Positions 32,637 through 41,558 of a DNA stretch of 64,000 nucleotides are shown one piece after another. Within the stretch, counting starts at the first letter, position 1. Each line of letters starts with the position of its first letter. The notes beneath the pieces were generated by a model, which searched no databases, was not told where the DNA came from, and saw only the letters and a program-made list of their open reading frames with translations. A program made the position numbers and the translations under genes. This DNA comes from Mycolicibacterium sp. S2-37 (GTDB taxonomy: Bacteria; Actinomycetota; Actinomycetes; Mycobacteriales; Mycobacteriaceae), in assembly GCF_017352375.1 (NCBI RefSeq), contig NZ_JAFEVR010000004.1:744001-808000 (forward strand). The letters are read 5' to 3'.

Positions 32637-32653
32637 TTGGATACTCTATGCGA
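32637..32653. promoter_or_regulatory. GntR-type operator upstream of gntR
   Basis: TTGGATACTCTATGCGA, matching the other three copies in the 7-3-7 pattern TTGKATM-NNN-TATNCRA. It lies just upstream of the regulator's ATG (32615), implying autoregulation. Confidence 0.75.
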
Positions 32654-32737
32654 CCGCCCCACCGCGGTGCCACCCCCGTTTGCTGAGCCCGACAACAGGG
32701 GACGTCGACGGTGCCGAGCCGGCCGGTCCGTTGCCGC

Positions 32738-33652
32738 TCACTGGCCGCCCATCCGGGCGAACAGGTCCTGCACGAACGCCACGATGCGCGCCGCATCGCC
32801 CCCGTCGATGTCCTGGTCAGGGTCGTAGATGGCCAGGCTCAGGCCGACGCAGCCACCGGATTCGACTACCGCACCGGCAATGTCGACCAGTTGTGGCCAC
32901 TGCAGACCGCCTGGTTCGTCGGGAACCCCGGGCAGACCCTGAGCCGCGAACACCTGCGGGTCGAGCACGTCGAGATCGATGTGCAACCACCACCTTCCGA
33001 CGTGCTCGGCCAGTGCGGCCACGGCCTGCCGACCGGTGACCGACGGGGCGGCGGCGGCGACGGCGAGCGGTGCGAGCCACACGCCTGCGTCGGCGAGGGT
33101 GCCCACGTTGAACTGGGCACGCCACGCCTCGTCGCGCGGTCCGATCACCGCCAGTTCATCCCGGGCAAGGTCCGGAAGGAGCTCGGCGAGAGGGCCTTTC
33201 AGCGATCGTCCGGTCAGCCCGAGCAGCAACCCGATCTCGGTGTTCGCCGCTTCGCCGTCTTCGGAGACGTCCAGCGGCATGGTGTCCTCGTGACCGTCGA
33301 CGAAGACCAGCCCGATGTCGCCGGCGTGCCGACGGAATCCCGCGACGATTCCCAGCAGTGCGGCGCAGTCGCCCCCGACCACGACGGGGAAGCGGTGGAG
33401 GGTCAGTGCGGCAGCGACGCTGTCGGCCAGGGTGGCGGTCATCGCGGTCAGGGCGGCCTCGTTGATCAGGCCGGTGTGCACGCCGCGTGACGGATCCGGT
33501 TGCGGCAGGTGCAGATCCGTATCCGTGACGACACGGTGTCCGCCGAAGGCGCCCGGCAGGCCGGCGCGCCGGAGGGTGTGCGCGGCCCGGGCTTGGTTGC
33601 CGGGCCGGCCATATCCGTCGAACGGCACCCCGATGAGCGCGACGTCAACCAT
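32738..33652 (-). CDS. ureohydrolase (arginase/agmatinase) family protein with altered metal site
   Basis: A 304-residue alpha/beta ureohydrolase. Recognisable motifs are VVVGGDCAALLGIVAGF, GLVFVDGHEDTMPLD (D-x-H-x-D) and HIDLDVLDPQVF (D-x-D). The usual first manganese ligand His in GGDH is Cys here (GGDC), as in a subset of the family, so activity as a guanidine hydrolase is uncertain. It might split a guanidino or formimino group released in the pathway. It follows the HAD gene by 3 bp, forming a two-gene unit. Confidence 0.78.
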   Translation of the reverse strand: MVDVALIGVPFDGYGRPGNQARAAHTLRRAGLPGAFGGHRVVTDTDLHLPQPDPSRGVHTGLINEAALTAMTATLADSVAAALTLHRFPVVVGGDCAALLGIVAGFRRHAGDIGLVFVDGHEDTMPLDVSEDGEAANTEIGLLLGLTGRSLKGPLAELLPDLARDELAVIGPRDEAWRAQFNVGTLADAGVWLAPLAVAAAAPSVTGRQAVAALAEHVGRWWLHIDLDVLDPQVFAAQGLPGVPDEPGGLQWPQLVDIAGAVVESGGCVGLSLAIYDPDQDIDGGDAARIVAFVQDLFARMGGQ

Positions 33653-33655
33653 TGC

Positions 33656-34429
33656 TCACACCAGATCGATGGCCTCGGCGATCGACGGCAGCACCCTGCT
33701 CGGCCGGTAGGGATAGCGTTCGACGTCCTCGATGCTGGTGGAGCCGGTGAGGACGAGAATCGTCTCCAGACCCGCCTCGATACCGGCGACGACGTCGGTG
33801 TCCATCCGGTCGCCGACCATCACGGTGCTCTCGGAGTGGGCCTCGATCCGGTTGAGTGCGCTGCGGAACATCATCGGATTCGGTTTCCCCACGAAGTAGG
33901 GCTCGCGGCCCGTCGCCTTGGTGATCATCGCCGCGACGGATCCGGTGGCCGGCAGCGGCCCCTCGGCCGACGGCCCCGTCACATCGGGGTTGGTGGCGAT
34001 GAAGCGGGCACCGCCGAGAATCAGCCGAACCGCCTTGGTGATCGCCTCGAACGAGTACGTCCGGGTCTCCCCCAGCACGACGAAGTCCGGCCCGACGTCG
34101 GTCAGGGTGTAGCCCGCCTCGTGCAACGCGGTGGTCAGCCCCGCTTCGCCGATGACGTAGGCGGATCCGCCGGGCAGCTGGTCGGCAAGGAACGTCGCCG
34201 TCGCCAACGCCGAGGTCCAGATGGACTCCTCGGGCACGACAAGCCCTGACCTGGCCAGCCGTGCCGCGAGGTCACGCGGGGTGAAGATCGAGTTGTTGGT
34301 CAGCACGAGGAACGGCCGCTCACATTCCACCAGCTTGGCGAGAAATTCGGCGGCTCCGGGCAGCGGGTGCTCTTCGCGCACCAGGACGCCGTCCATATCG
34401 GTCAGCCAACACTGCGGTGTAGAACGCAC
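33656..34429 (-). CDS. HAD-superfamily IIA hydrolase (NagD-like phosphatase)
   Basis: A 257-residue phosphatase with motif [11 protein letters not shown], motif [10 protein letters not shown], the IIA cap domain between, motif III Lys in [11 protein letters not shown], and motif [16 protein letters not shown]. Such enzymes remove phosphate from nucleotides or sugar phosphates; the substrate here is unknown. GTG 34429. It begins 41 bp past DUF2469, the last conserved gene of the housekeeping side. Confidence 0.85.
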   Translation of the reverse strand: MRSTPQCWLTDMDGVLVREEHPLPGAAEFLAKLVECERPFLVLTNNSIFTPRDLAARLARSGLVVPEESIWTSALATATFLADQLPGGSAYVIGEAGLTTALHEAGYTLTDVGPDFVVLGETRTYSFEAITKAVRLILGGARFIATNPDVTGPSAEGPLPATGSVAAMITKATGREPYFVGKPNPMMFRSALNRIEAHSESTVMVGDRMDTDVVAGIEAGLETILVLTGSTSIEDVERYPYRPSRVLPSIAEAIDLV

Positions 34430-34470
34430 AGGGTCCAGTCTGTCACCGAGTCACGCGGCAGTTGCGCCGA

Positions 34471-34776
34471 TCACTCCGGGAGCCGCAACTCCGGCTTCTC
34501 GACCTCTTCGATGTTGACGTCCTTGAAGGTGATGACCCGCACCTGCTTGACGAACCGGGCCGGCCGGTACATGTCCCATACCCATGCGTCGGACAGGCGT
34601 AGCTCGAAGTACACCTCGCCGTTGGCGTTGCGGGGCACCATCTCGACGCTGTTGGCCAGATAGAACCGGCGCTCGGTCTCCACGACGTAACTGAACTGCC
34701 CGACGATGTCCTTGTACTCGCGGTACAGCGAGAGCTCCATCTCGGTTTCGTACTTCTCGAGATCCTCGGCGCTCAT
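34471..34776 (-). CDS. DUF2469 protein (Rv2901c type)
   Basis: A 101-residue protein nearly identical in style to the actinobacterial DUF2469 family: MSAEDLEKYETEMELSLYRE, YKDIVGQFSYVVETERRFYL, then ELRLSDAWVWDMYRPARFVK. Function unknown. It is a conserved companion of rnhB. Confidence 0.93.
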   Translation of the reverse strand: MSAEDLEKYETEMELSLYREYKDIVGQFSYVVETERRFYLANSVEMVPRNANGEVYFELRLSDAWVWDMYRPARFVKQVRVITFKDVNIEEVEKPELRLPE

Positions 34777-34817
34777 CTGTCCTGCTGTCCTTCGTGTTCG
34801 GTTCGATCCATCTTCCC

Positions 34818-35648
34818 TCACCCGACTTCGTCGCGTTGGGTCGGCTCCGCATCCCAAGGATCCGGTACTGCTCCGGCTCCCTGACCGGTGACCACCACTT
34901 CGGTGCGGTTTCCGGCCCTGCGCACGTTGACGAAGGAGTACCGGTGCTCGGCACACGGCCCCAACTCGGCCAGCGCAGCGGTGTGGGTCGGCGTGCAATA
35001 TCCCTTGTGCAGCGCGAACCCGTAGCCGGGGTGGTCCTCGTCCATCGCGACCATCAGCCGGTCCCTGCTCACCTTGGCGAGCACGCTCGCCGCGGCGATG
35101 CATGCGGCGGCGGCATCCCCACCGATCACCGGAAGCGACGGCATCGGCAGCCCCGGCACCCGGAAGCCGTCCGACAACACATAGCCGGGCCGGACCGGCA
35201 AACCGGCGACCGCTCGCCGCATCCCCTCGATGTTGGCGACGTGCACACCCCGGCGGTCGACCTCGGTCGACGAGATGAACACCACGTGATAGGCCAGCGC
35301 GTACCGACGGATCAGCGGGAAGAGCCGCTCACGCTCCTTCTCCCCCAGCTTCTTCGAATCGTCGAGCGCGGCCAGGCTCTCCAGCCGGTTGGGGCCGAGC
35401 ACACATGCCGCGACCACCAGCGGCCCGGCGCAGGCCCCGCGCCCGACCTCGTCGACACCGGCCACCGGGCCGAGACCGTTGCGATACAGCGCTGATTCCA
35501 GAGTCCGCAGGCCCGCCGATTTCCGGATGACCGTACGAGGCGGCCAGGCCGCCGATGAGCGCTCGCGCGAAGAGCGAGGTACCGATGAGCGCTCGCGCGA
35601 AGAGCGAGGTAACGATGAGCGCTCGCGCGAAGAGCAACCGCCCGGCAA
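34818..35648 (-). CDS. rnhB: ribonuclease HII with repeat-extended N-terminus
   Basis: RNase HII cuts RNA in RNA-DNA hybrids and single ribonucleotides in DNA. The catalytic core begins [20 protein letters not shown] with the first Asp/Glu pair, then LDDSKKL, EGMRRAV, and [13 protein letters not shown] with the later acidic residue downstream. TTG 35648 is preferred: GGGAGG lies at 35652-35657, ending inside the lepB stop region. A frame-open ATG at 35723 lies inside lepB and is less likely. From TTG, residues 4-35 are an SSRERSS(L/V)PR repeat coded by a 30-bp tandem repeat, after which the usual WPPRTVIRK start of mycobacterial RnhB follows. Confidence 0.93.
   Translation of the reverse strand: MPGGCSSRERSSLPRSSRERSSVPRSSRERSSAAWPPRTVIRKSAGLRTLESALYRNGLGPVAGVDEVGRGACAGPLVVAACVLGPNRLESLAALDDSKKLGEKERERLFPLIRRYALAYHVVFISSTEVDRRGVHVANIEGMRRAVAGLPVRPGYVLSDGFRVPGLPMPSLPVIGGDAAAACIAAASVLAKVSRDRLMVAMDEDHPGYGFALHKGYCTPTHTAALAELGPCAEHRYSFVNVRRAGNRTEVVVTGQGAGAVPDPWDAEPTQRDEVG
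35554..35635. repeat. 30-bp tandem repeat, nearly three copies, in rnhB
   Basis: Copies at 35554-35583 and 35584-35613 share GATGAGCGCTCGCGCGAAGA followed by GCGAGGTA; a partial third runs 35614-35635. Unit length is a multiple of three, so rnhB stays in frame and gains 10 residues per unit. Copies differ only at the last bases, so expansion is recent. Confidence 0.93.
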
Positions 35649-35649
35649 G

Positions 35650-36504
35650 CTAGCCTCCCGATACGGCAAGGGTCTGCGCGGCGGCCTGCGAATCGGTCTG
35701 CGGGTTGACCGAGTCGACGCCACCCCAGCGGCCGGGCGGCCAGGCGATGAACTGGGCCTTGCCGATCACGTTGCTCACCGGGATGGTGCCCGCGGTCGGA
35801 TCACCCGTGCACAGCAAGCCGCGTTGCGCGTCGGCCGGGAGGTTCGAGCAGTGGGCGCGCGAGTCCGCCGAATGGGTGCGGTTGTCGCCCATCACCCAGA
35901 GCCGGTCCTCGGGGACCGTGACCGGTCCGAACTCATTGCCCAGGCACGGATAGACAGCCGGATCGGCCATCATCGTCGACGGGTCGAGGTAGGGCTCGTC
36001 GAGACGTTTGCCGTCGACCGTCAGACCGGTCGCCGCCCGGCACTCCACCGTCTGCCCACCCGTCGCGATGACCCGCTTCACCAGGTCGTTCTCGTCGGGC
36101 GGTACGAAACCGACGATCGACAGCGCGTTCTGGACGGCCCGGATCGCGGGATTGTCCGACCGGATGGACTTGTAACCGATGCTCCAGTTGGGGGGACCCT
36201 TGAACACGATCACGTCGCCGGGCTGCGGCTCACCGAAGCGGTAGCTGATCTTGTCCACCATGATCCGGTCCCCGGTGCAGCCCGGGCAGCCGTGCAGGGT
36301 GGGTTCCATCGACTCCGACGGAATGAGATACGGCCGCGCGACGAAGGTCAGCATCACGTAGTAGATGACGACCGCGAGCACGACCAGGATCGCGCCCTCG
36401 CGCAGCGCGGAGTGCTTACGCTTCGGGGGGCTCTCGTCGGTCTCGGGATCGGCACCCTCGACGGTGTCCTCGGGTGACGAATCGGCGGAGTCGGCGTGGG
36501 TCAC
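35650..36504 (-). CDS. lepB: signal peptidase I
   Basis: Removes signal peptides from Sec- and Tat-exported proteins at the membrane. A cytoplasmic tail of about 35 acidic residues is followed by a transmembrane helix ([18 protein letters not shown]). The catalytic Ser is in [11 protein letters not shown] and the Lys in [13 protein letters not shown]; box E is [18 protein letters not shown] 36504. Same strand and order as Rv2903c between rplS and rnhB. Confidence 0.95.
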   Translation of the reverse strand: MTHADSADSSPEDTVEGADPETDESPPKRKHSALREGAILVVLAVVIYYVMLTFVARPYLIPSESMEPTLHGCPGCTGDRIMVDKISYRFGEPQPGDVIVFKGPPNWSIGYKSIRSDNPAIRAVQNALSIVGFVPPDENDLVKRVIATGGQTVECRAATGLTVDGKRLDEPYLDPSTMMADPAVYPCLGNEFGPVTVPEDRLWVMGDNRTHSADSRAHCSNLPADAQRGLLCTGDPTAGTIPVSNVIGKAQFIAWPPGRWGGVDSVNPQTDSQAAAQTLAVSGG

Positions 36505-36577
36505 GGCAACAGACTAGTCAGCTGCGGACCCTGCTTCGCACGAGCGGCGCGGCACGAGCCGCTGATCCGCTCGGAAG

Positions 36578-36919
36578 TCAGCGCTTTTCCTTGATCTTCG
36601 CCTTCTTGCCGCGGAGCTCGCGCAGGTAGTACAGCTTGGCCCGACGGACGTCACCGCGGGTGACCACGTCGATGTGGTCGATGTTCGGGGAGTGCACGGG
36701 GAAGGTGCGCTCGACGCCGACGCCGTAGCTCTCCTTACGCACGGTGAAGGTCTCGCGGACCCCTCCGCCCTGGCGCCGGATGACCGCACCCTTGAAGACC
36801 TGGATACGTTCCTTGGAACCCTCGATGACCTTGACGTGGACGTTCACGGTGTCGCCGGGTCCGAAGGCCGGGATATCGTCGCGCAGCGACGTCTGATCGA
36901 CGAAGTCCAGCGTGTTCAT
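36578..36919 (-). CDS. rplS: 50S ribosomal protein L19
   Basis: A 113-residue L19 with the family segments [60 protein letters not shown] and [20 protein letters not shown]. It sits at the 30S-50S interface. First gene of the leftward rplS-lepB-rnhB-DUF2469 group. Confidence 0.97.
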   Translation of the reverse strand: MNTLDFVDQTSLRDDIPAFGPGDTVNVHVKVIEGSKERIQVFKGAVIRRQGGGVRETFTVRKESYGVGVERTFPVHSPNIDHIDVVTRGDVRRAKLYYLRELRGKKAKIKEKR

Positions 36920-37269
36920 CTTGTGATACTTCCTTGTTGGTCGCGGTCATTCGGGCTGCTGTTCGGTTGAACGGCGCACCGATCCGGTCATTTACGAGCG
37001 TTCGGGGTGTATCCCTGCGCGGACGAACCGAGCGCATACGCTCCGTCCCGCGCGGACAACTGCTCAATTGTGCCAGACGGGCGCCGGTCGAGTGAAATCG
37101 CGCATCCTCGCGTCCGTAATCGGTGCGTAAGGCTGGGCGGCACTGCCACCGGGTATTCGTTACGCTGAGAGCATCGGCCCGGTCGAGGAGATCGAACCAC
37201 AGCGTCAGCGACGACGCCGCACACGGCCGGATCCGGTGTTCACCGAATACATGCGAAAGAGGGTGGACG
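36920..37269. other. 350-bp divergent intergenic region rplS/lppW
   Basis: No gene seen. It must hold the leftward rplS promoter and leader and the rightward lppW promoter. A TACGCT at about 37160 after TTCGT could be the lppW -10, but no convincing -35 is visible. The stretch between is unstructured to the eye. Confidence 0.4.
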
Positions 37270-38208
37270 ATGCTTCGGCTGTCGGGGCTGTCGAAGGCCA
37301 CCGCCGCCGGGTTGGTCGCGACGATGGTGATCTCGGGCTGCGAGGCGCGGGTGTACGGCACGCCGCCCCCTCCCAACGGACCTCAGCTGACCGTCGTCGC
37401 GCCGAAGGGCATCTCCGCGCCGCTGCCCGAGGTGCCGCCGGACGAGCCGGCCGCCACGTTCACCGGACTCAATGAGCGGGTGGCGCAGGCGACCGCCCAA
37501 GCCCGGGCGGCGGGCGCCGACGTCACCCTGCTGGTGCAGGACCGCAACACCGGCCAGCTCATCTCCAATGGCAACACCCGCGGCATCGCGATCGCCTCGG
37601 TGGCGAAGCTCTTCATCGCCGACGACCTGCTGCTGCAGGAATCCCAGGGCCGCACGGAGCTCTCGCCCGAGGACTGGCAGTCTTTCGAGCGCATGCTGCG
37701 CTCGTCGGACGACAGCGCCGCCGAAATCTTCTGGAACCGTGGCGGTGGTAGCGCCATCGTGACCCGCGTCGCGCAGCGCTACGGACTGGGCCAGACGTAC
37801 CCGCCCGGCAACGGCGAATGGTTCAACACCGTCAGCACCGCGGCGGATCTGGTCCGGTTCTACGACATGCTGCTCTCCGGTGCCGGCGGTCTGCCCCGCG
37901 ACAAGGCCGAGCTGATCATGAGCAACCTGGCCAGGTCGACGCCGACCGGCATCGACGGCACCCAGCCGGGCGGCGTGTACCCGCAACGCTTCGGCATCCC
38001 CGACGGCCTCTACGCCGAACCGGTCGCCGTCAAACAGGGCTGGATGTGCTGCATCGGTGCGGACTGGATGCACCTGTCGACCGGCGTCATCGGCGCCGAC
38101 CGCCGCTATGTGATGGTGATCGGGTCCGACCAGCCCGTAGACGCGCCCGAAGCAAGGGAGACCATCACCCAGGTGGTCAAGACGATGTTCCCGGGCGGCC
38201 GAATCTAG
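37270..38208 (+). CDS. lppW: LppW-type lipoprotein, beta-lactamase-like fold
   Basis: A 312-residue lipoprotein; lipobox in ATMVISGC places the lipidated Cys at about residue 20. The body resembles class A beta-lactamase/PBP-like proteins: [36 protein letters not shown] (S-x-x-K), [20 protein letters not shown], and late strands [15 protein letters not shown]. The SDN and KTG boxes are altered (SDDS; KQG), so catalytic activity is doubtful. It corresponds by position to Rv2905 (lppW). It ends in a CTAG shared with the convergent trmD stop. Confidence 0.88.
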   Translation: MLRLSGLSKATAAGLVATMVISGCEARVYGTPPPPNGPQLTVVAPKGISAPLPEVPPDEPAATFTGLNERVAQATAQARAAGADVTLLVQDRNTGQLISNGNTRGIAIASVAKLFIADDLLLQESQGRTELSPEDWQSFERMLRSSDDSAAEIFWNRGGGSAIVTRVAQRYGLGQTYPPGNGEWFNTVSTAADLVRFYDMLLSGAGGLPRDKAELIMSNLARSTPTGIDGTQPGGVYPQRFGIPDGLYAEPVAVKQGWMCCIGADWMHLSTGVIGADRRYVMVIGSDQPVDAPEARETITQVVKTMFPGGRI

Positions 38209-38888
38209 CTGTCGGACAACAGATCGGGCCGCCGCTCGCGGGTACGCTCCAACGCCCGGGCGTGGCGCCACTGCTGGATCTTCGCGTGATCGCCCGACAG
38301 CAGGACGGCAGGGACGTCCAGTCCGCGCCAGCTCGGCGGCCGCGTGTAACTCGGTCCCTCGAGTAGACCGGCTGAATGTGAGTCGTCGGCGTGCGACGCC
38401 GGGTTGCCCAGCACGTCGGGCAGCAGCCGCACGACGGCCTCGACCATCACCAGCGTCGCGGACTCTCCGCCGGTGAGCACGTAGTCGCCGATCGAGACCT
38501 CCTCGACCCGCATCCGGCGGGCCGCGTCGTCGGCGACGCGCTGATCGATGCCTTCGTACCGACCGCAGGCGAACACCAGGTGCTTCTCGGCGCCCCAGCG
38601 CCGCGCCGTCGCCTGGTCGAACAGCCGCCCCGCGGGCGTCGGAACGACCAGCAGCGTGTCCTCGGTGCAGATCTCGTCGAGTGCGGCGCCCCACACCGGC
38701 GCCTTCATCACCATCCCCGGCCCGCCGCCGTAGGGCGAGTCGTCCACCGACCGGTGCACGTCGTGCGTCCACCGCCGCAGATCGTGGACGCCCAGCTCGA
38801 TGCGTCCGGATTCGATCGCCCTGCCGGGCAGCGACTCACGCAGCGGATCGAGGTAGCGAGGAAAGATCGTGACGATGTCAATGCGCAC
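38205..38888 (-). CDS. trmD: tRNA (guanine37-N1)-methyltransferase
   Basis: A 227-residue SPOUT enzyme that methylates G37 of tRNAs to prevent frameshifting. It has the trefoil-knot SAM site ([40 protein letters not shown]) and the N-terminal [20 protein letters not shown]. Leftward group with rimM, khpA and rpsP. Confidence 0.97.
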   Translation of the reverse strand: MRIDIVTIFPRYLDPLRESLPGRAIESGRIELGVHDLRRWTHDVHRSVDDSPYGGGPGMVMKAPVWGAALDEICTEDTLLVVPTPAGRLFDQATARRWGAEKHLVFACGRYEGIDQRVADDAARRMRVEEVSIGDYVLTGGESATLVMVEAVVRLLPDVLGNPASHADDSHSAGLLEGPSYTRPPSWRGLDVPAVLLSGDHAKIQQWRHARALERTRERRPDLLSDS

Positions 38889-38903
38889 CGCGGCGCGCCT
38901 TCG

Positions 38904-39425
38904 TCATTCCAGGTCCAACAGACCGTCGGGGGGATCGATCTCGACCAGACCGTCGGCCAGCGACACCCGCGGGACGATGGCGCTCACGAACGGCACCAGC
39001 ACTTCGGCACCGTCGGGCGTCGTGACCGACAGCAGTTCGCCGGCCGCGGTGTGCAGCACCTCGGCCACCACCCCGACCTCGTCGCCCCCGAGTGTGCGCA
39101 CCGCCAGCCCTTCGAGCTGGTGGTCGTAGAACTCGTCGGGGTCCTCGATGGGCGGCAGTTCGGAGGTGTCGACCACGAACAGCGTTCCGCGCAGCGCGTC
39201 GGCCGCGGTGCGGTCGGCGATACCGTCGAGCCGGACCAGCAGCCTGCCACCGTGCGGTCGTACGGACTCGACGACGTAGCGCTGTTCGGTGCCCACCTTC
39301 GGCCGCCGGCCGCGGAGTTCGGCGCCCGGGGTGAACCGCCCGTCCGGATCGTCGGTGCGAACGTCGATCACGAGTTCGCCGGTGACGCCGTGGGCCTTGA
39401 CGACCCGTCCGACCACCAGGTCCAC
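38904..39425 (-). CDS. rimM: 16S rRNA processing protein RimM
   Basis: A 173-residue assembly factor of the 30S head. The N-terminal barrel ([20 protein letters not shown]) and the PRC-barrel ([38 protein letters not shown]) are both present. GTG 39425 is chosen after GGGGAA; longer frames run into the next gene. Confidence 0.95.
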   Translation of the reverse strand: MDLVVGRVVKAHGVTGELVIDVRTDDPDGRFTPGAELRGRRPKVGTEQRYVVESVRPHGGRLLVRLDGIADRTAADALRGTLFVVDTSELPPIEDPDEFYDHQLEGLAVRTLGGDEVGVVAEVLHTAAGELLSVTTPDGAEVLVPFVSAIVPRVSLADGLVEIDPPDGLLDLE

Positions 39426-39453
39426 TGGTTCCCCTTTCGGGTCCGCCGGCCGG

Positions 39454-39696
39454 CTACTGGTCGGTGTCCACCACGTCGACGCGGATGCCCCGGCCGCCGA
39501 TACCGGCGACCAGGGTGCGCAGCGCGGTCGCGGTGCGGCCGCCGCGCCCGATGACCTTGCCCAGGTCATCGGGGTGGACGTGCACCTCGACGGTGCGGCC
39601 GCGACGGTTGGTGACCATGTCGACCCGGACATCGTCGGGGTTGTCGACGATTCCGCGCACCAGGTGCTCGACGGCGTCGACGACGACTGAACTCAC
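39454..39696 (-). CDS. khpA: KH-domain RNA-binding protein KhpA
   Basis: An 80-residue single KH domain. The GxxG RNA-binding loop is [16 protein letters not shown]. In Gram-positive bacteria KhpA with KhpB acts on small RNAs and cell-wall control. It stands between rpsP and rimM as in all mycobacteria (Rv2908c). Confidence 0.95.
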   Translation of the reverse strand: MSSVVVDAVEHLVRGIVDNPDDVRVDMVTNRRGRTVEVHVHPDDLGKVIGRGGRTATALRTLVAGIGGRGIRVDVVDTDQ

Positions 39697-39704
39697 GGTG
39701 TCGC

Positions 39705-40217
39705 TCAGCTCTCGGTGGCGCCGGCGACCGTGGCGTCCTCGCCTTCAGCGGCGGGCTCGGACTTGTCGGCGGATCCGGACGGATCGGCCGTGGCCTCGAT
39801 GTCGGACGCGGCCTTCTCGTCCTTCTTCGGCGCCTTCTTCTTCTTGAGCTGAGTGGCCTCGCTGCCCGGGCCGCCCTCGGCCTCGGCGAGCGCGGCGTTG
39901 AACAGATCCAGCTTGCTGGGCTTGGGCTCCTTGACCTTCAGGGTGCCCTCGGCGCCGGGCAGGCCCTTGTACTTCTGCCAGTCACCGGTGATCTTCAGCA
40001 GGGCCAGGACGGGCTCGGTCGGCTGGGCACCGACACCGAGCCAGTACTGCGCGCGCTCGGAGTCGATCTCGATGAGGCTCGGCTCTTCCTTCGGGTGGTA
40101 GCGGCCGATGACCTCGATGGAACGACCATCGCGGCGGCTACGCGCGTCGGCGACAGCGATGCGGTACTGAGGATTGCGGATCTTGCCCAGACGGGTCAGC
40201 TTGATCTTGACAGCCAT
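39705..40217 (-). CDS. rpsP: 30S ribosomal protein S16
   Basis: The first 80 residues are S16 ([52 protein letters not shown]). A basic then acidic low-complexity tail follows ([20 protein letters not shown]), the longer C-terminus typical of actinobacterial S16 (170 aa). First gene of the rpsP-khpA-rimM-trmD group. Confidence 0.96.
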   Translation of the reverse strand: MAVKIKLTRLGKIRNPQYRIAVADARSRRDGRSIEVIGRYHPKEEPSLIEIDSERAQYWLGVGAQPTEPVLALLKITGDWQKYKGLPGAEGTLKVKEPKPSKLDLFNAALAEAEGGPGSEATQLKKKKAPKKDEKAASDIEATADPSGSADKSEPAAEGEDATVAGATES

Positions 40218-40432
40218 GGTGAAGCGATATTCTCCTGATGATTTGCCACGCTGCAATTCGGCGATACGGGCGGATTTGCCCGGATCCGGTTTTGCCTCAC
40301 GTGTGTGACCGCCCTGCAGCCGTGGTCGCAGGCGGACAGCGGACCATTCTGCCAGAACCGCCTCGTCCAGCGGAAATCGCCGCGAAACCGACGCGATGTC
40401 TGCGCCCGGCTCGTTCGGGGAACACCGCCTCC

Positions 40433-41086
40433 ATGGTCTCACTGCGAGAAAACCTCATCACCCCGCTCGCCAGGACGGTCGCCGGACAGCTCGGCCGCCC
40501 CCACGGTCCGCTCGGCGGCGTCGTCGCCGAAGCGCTCGATCGCGGAAACGGGCAGGCGATCGCGACGGCCGTGTCCGCGGCGCAGCCACCCGCGGGCGGC
40601 GTCGCCGCCGACATCGGCTTCGGGGGCGGTGCGGGTCTGCGGCTGCTGGTCGACACGGTGGGTACGGGCGGCACCGCTCACGGTGTGGAGATCAGCGACG
40701 ACATGCTGCGCCGGGCCCGTCGACGGTTCCGTCGTGACCTCGACAGCAACCGCCTGAAACTGCACCGTGGGTCGCTCACCGCCCTGCCGTTCGACGACGC
40801 CGCCCTGGACGCGGCGATCACGGTCAACACGATCTACTTCGTCGACGACCTGGACGCGGTCTGCGCCGAATTCGCGCGCACCCTGCGTCCCGGCGGCCGG
40901 GTGGCCATCGGCATCGGGGATCCCGACACAATGCGGCAACTCCCCGTCACACCGCACGGCTTCCGGCTGCGACCGGTGGACGACATCGTGGCCGCCCTGC
41001 AGCGCACCGGCCTGACCACCGACGTGCTCAGTCGCGCCGAGGGCCGGCTGCCCCGCCACACCATCACCGCGCAGCGGGACGGCTGA
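40433..41086 (+). CDS. class I SAM-dependent methyltransferase
   Basis: A 217-residue methyltransferase. Motif I is [20 protein letters not shown]; motif II region [20 protein letters not shown]; motif post-[21 protein letters not shown] and [18 protein letters not shown] match the type 11 family. Substrate unknown. ATG 40433 follows CCGCCTCC without a clear ribosome-binding site. Divergent from rpsP; not part of the gene order I recall for M. tuberculosis. Confidence 0.82.
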   Translation: MVSLRENLITPLARTVAGQLGRPHGPLGGVVAEALDRGNGQAIATAVSAAQPPAGGVAADIGFGGGAGLRLLVDTVGTGGTAHGVEISDDMLRRARRRFRRDLDSNRLKLHRGSLTALPFDDAALDAAITVNTIYFVDDLDAVCAEFARTLRPGGRVAIGIGDPDTMRQLPVTPHGFRLRPVDDIVAALQRTGLTTDVLSRAEGRLPRHTITAQRDG

Positions 41087-41090
41087 CGGC

Positions 41091-41522
41091 TCAGAGGAGC
41101 TTGTCGAAGCACTTCTCCTCGACGCGGCGGGTCATCCGCCAGCCGTCGGGTGTGCGGGCGAATTCGTCGACATACCAGAGCCCGACGAAGTACACCTGCG
41201 CTCCGGTCGGTCCGGGGTCACCGCCCATGACCATGGGATTGAAGCAGATGGTCCGCGACGACGCCGTGTCCCCGGCGATCCGGACGTCGGCGTTGCCCAG
41301 CATGTGTGAATAGGCCGGGAAGTTGGGCAGCACCTCGGCCAGCCACTTCTTCACCTCGGGGAACGACCCGTCGACGCCGCCGGTCGCGCGGTAGTCGATG
41401 TAGGCGTCTGGGGTGAACACGCGATCGAGGTCGTCGAACCGCCGCTGATCGATCGCCGACGAGTAGTCGATCATGAGTTGCTGGATCTCCAGCCGATCCG
41501 AGATCTCCTCCAGGCTGAGCAT
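41091..41522 (-). CDS. SnoaL/NTF2-like protein (Rv2910c type)
   Basis: A 143-residue cone-shaped NTF2-like fold: SLEEISDRLEIQQLMIDYSS, AIDQRRFDDLDRVFTPDAYI, and DEFARTPDGWRMTRRVEEKC. Members are small hydrolases or binding proteins without conserved catalytic residues. ATG 41522 is preferred since the family begins with LEEI; GTG 41537 is also open. Position matches Rv2910c. Confidence 0.85.
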   Translation of the reverse strand: MLSLEEISDRLEIQQLMIDYSSAIDQRRFDDLDRVFTPDAYIDYRATGGVDGSFPEVKKWLAEVLPNFPAYSHMLGNADVRIAGDTASSRTICFNPMVMGGDPGPTGAQVYFVGLWYVDEFARTPDGWRMTRRVEEKCFDKLL

Positions 41523-41558
41523 GCGTCGATTCAACACCGCGGGTTAGGCTCACCGGCC

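Noticed and set aside
35554-35635. Possible CRISPR repeat
   Set aside because: Direct tandem copies with no spacers and no cas genes; it is an in-frame coding repeat.
37270-38208. LppW as an active beta-lactamase
   Set aside because: S-x-x-K is present but SDN and KTG equivalents are changed, so resistance activity is not supported.
40305-40757. Rightward frame overlapping the methyltransferase start
   Set aside because: Out-of-frame shadow of the gene at 40433-41086; the methyltransferase motifs are in the other frame.
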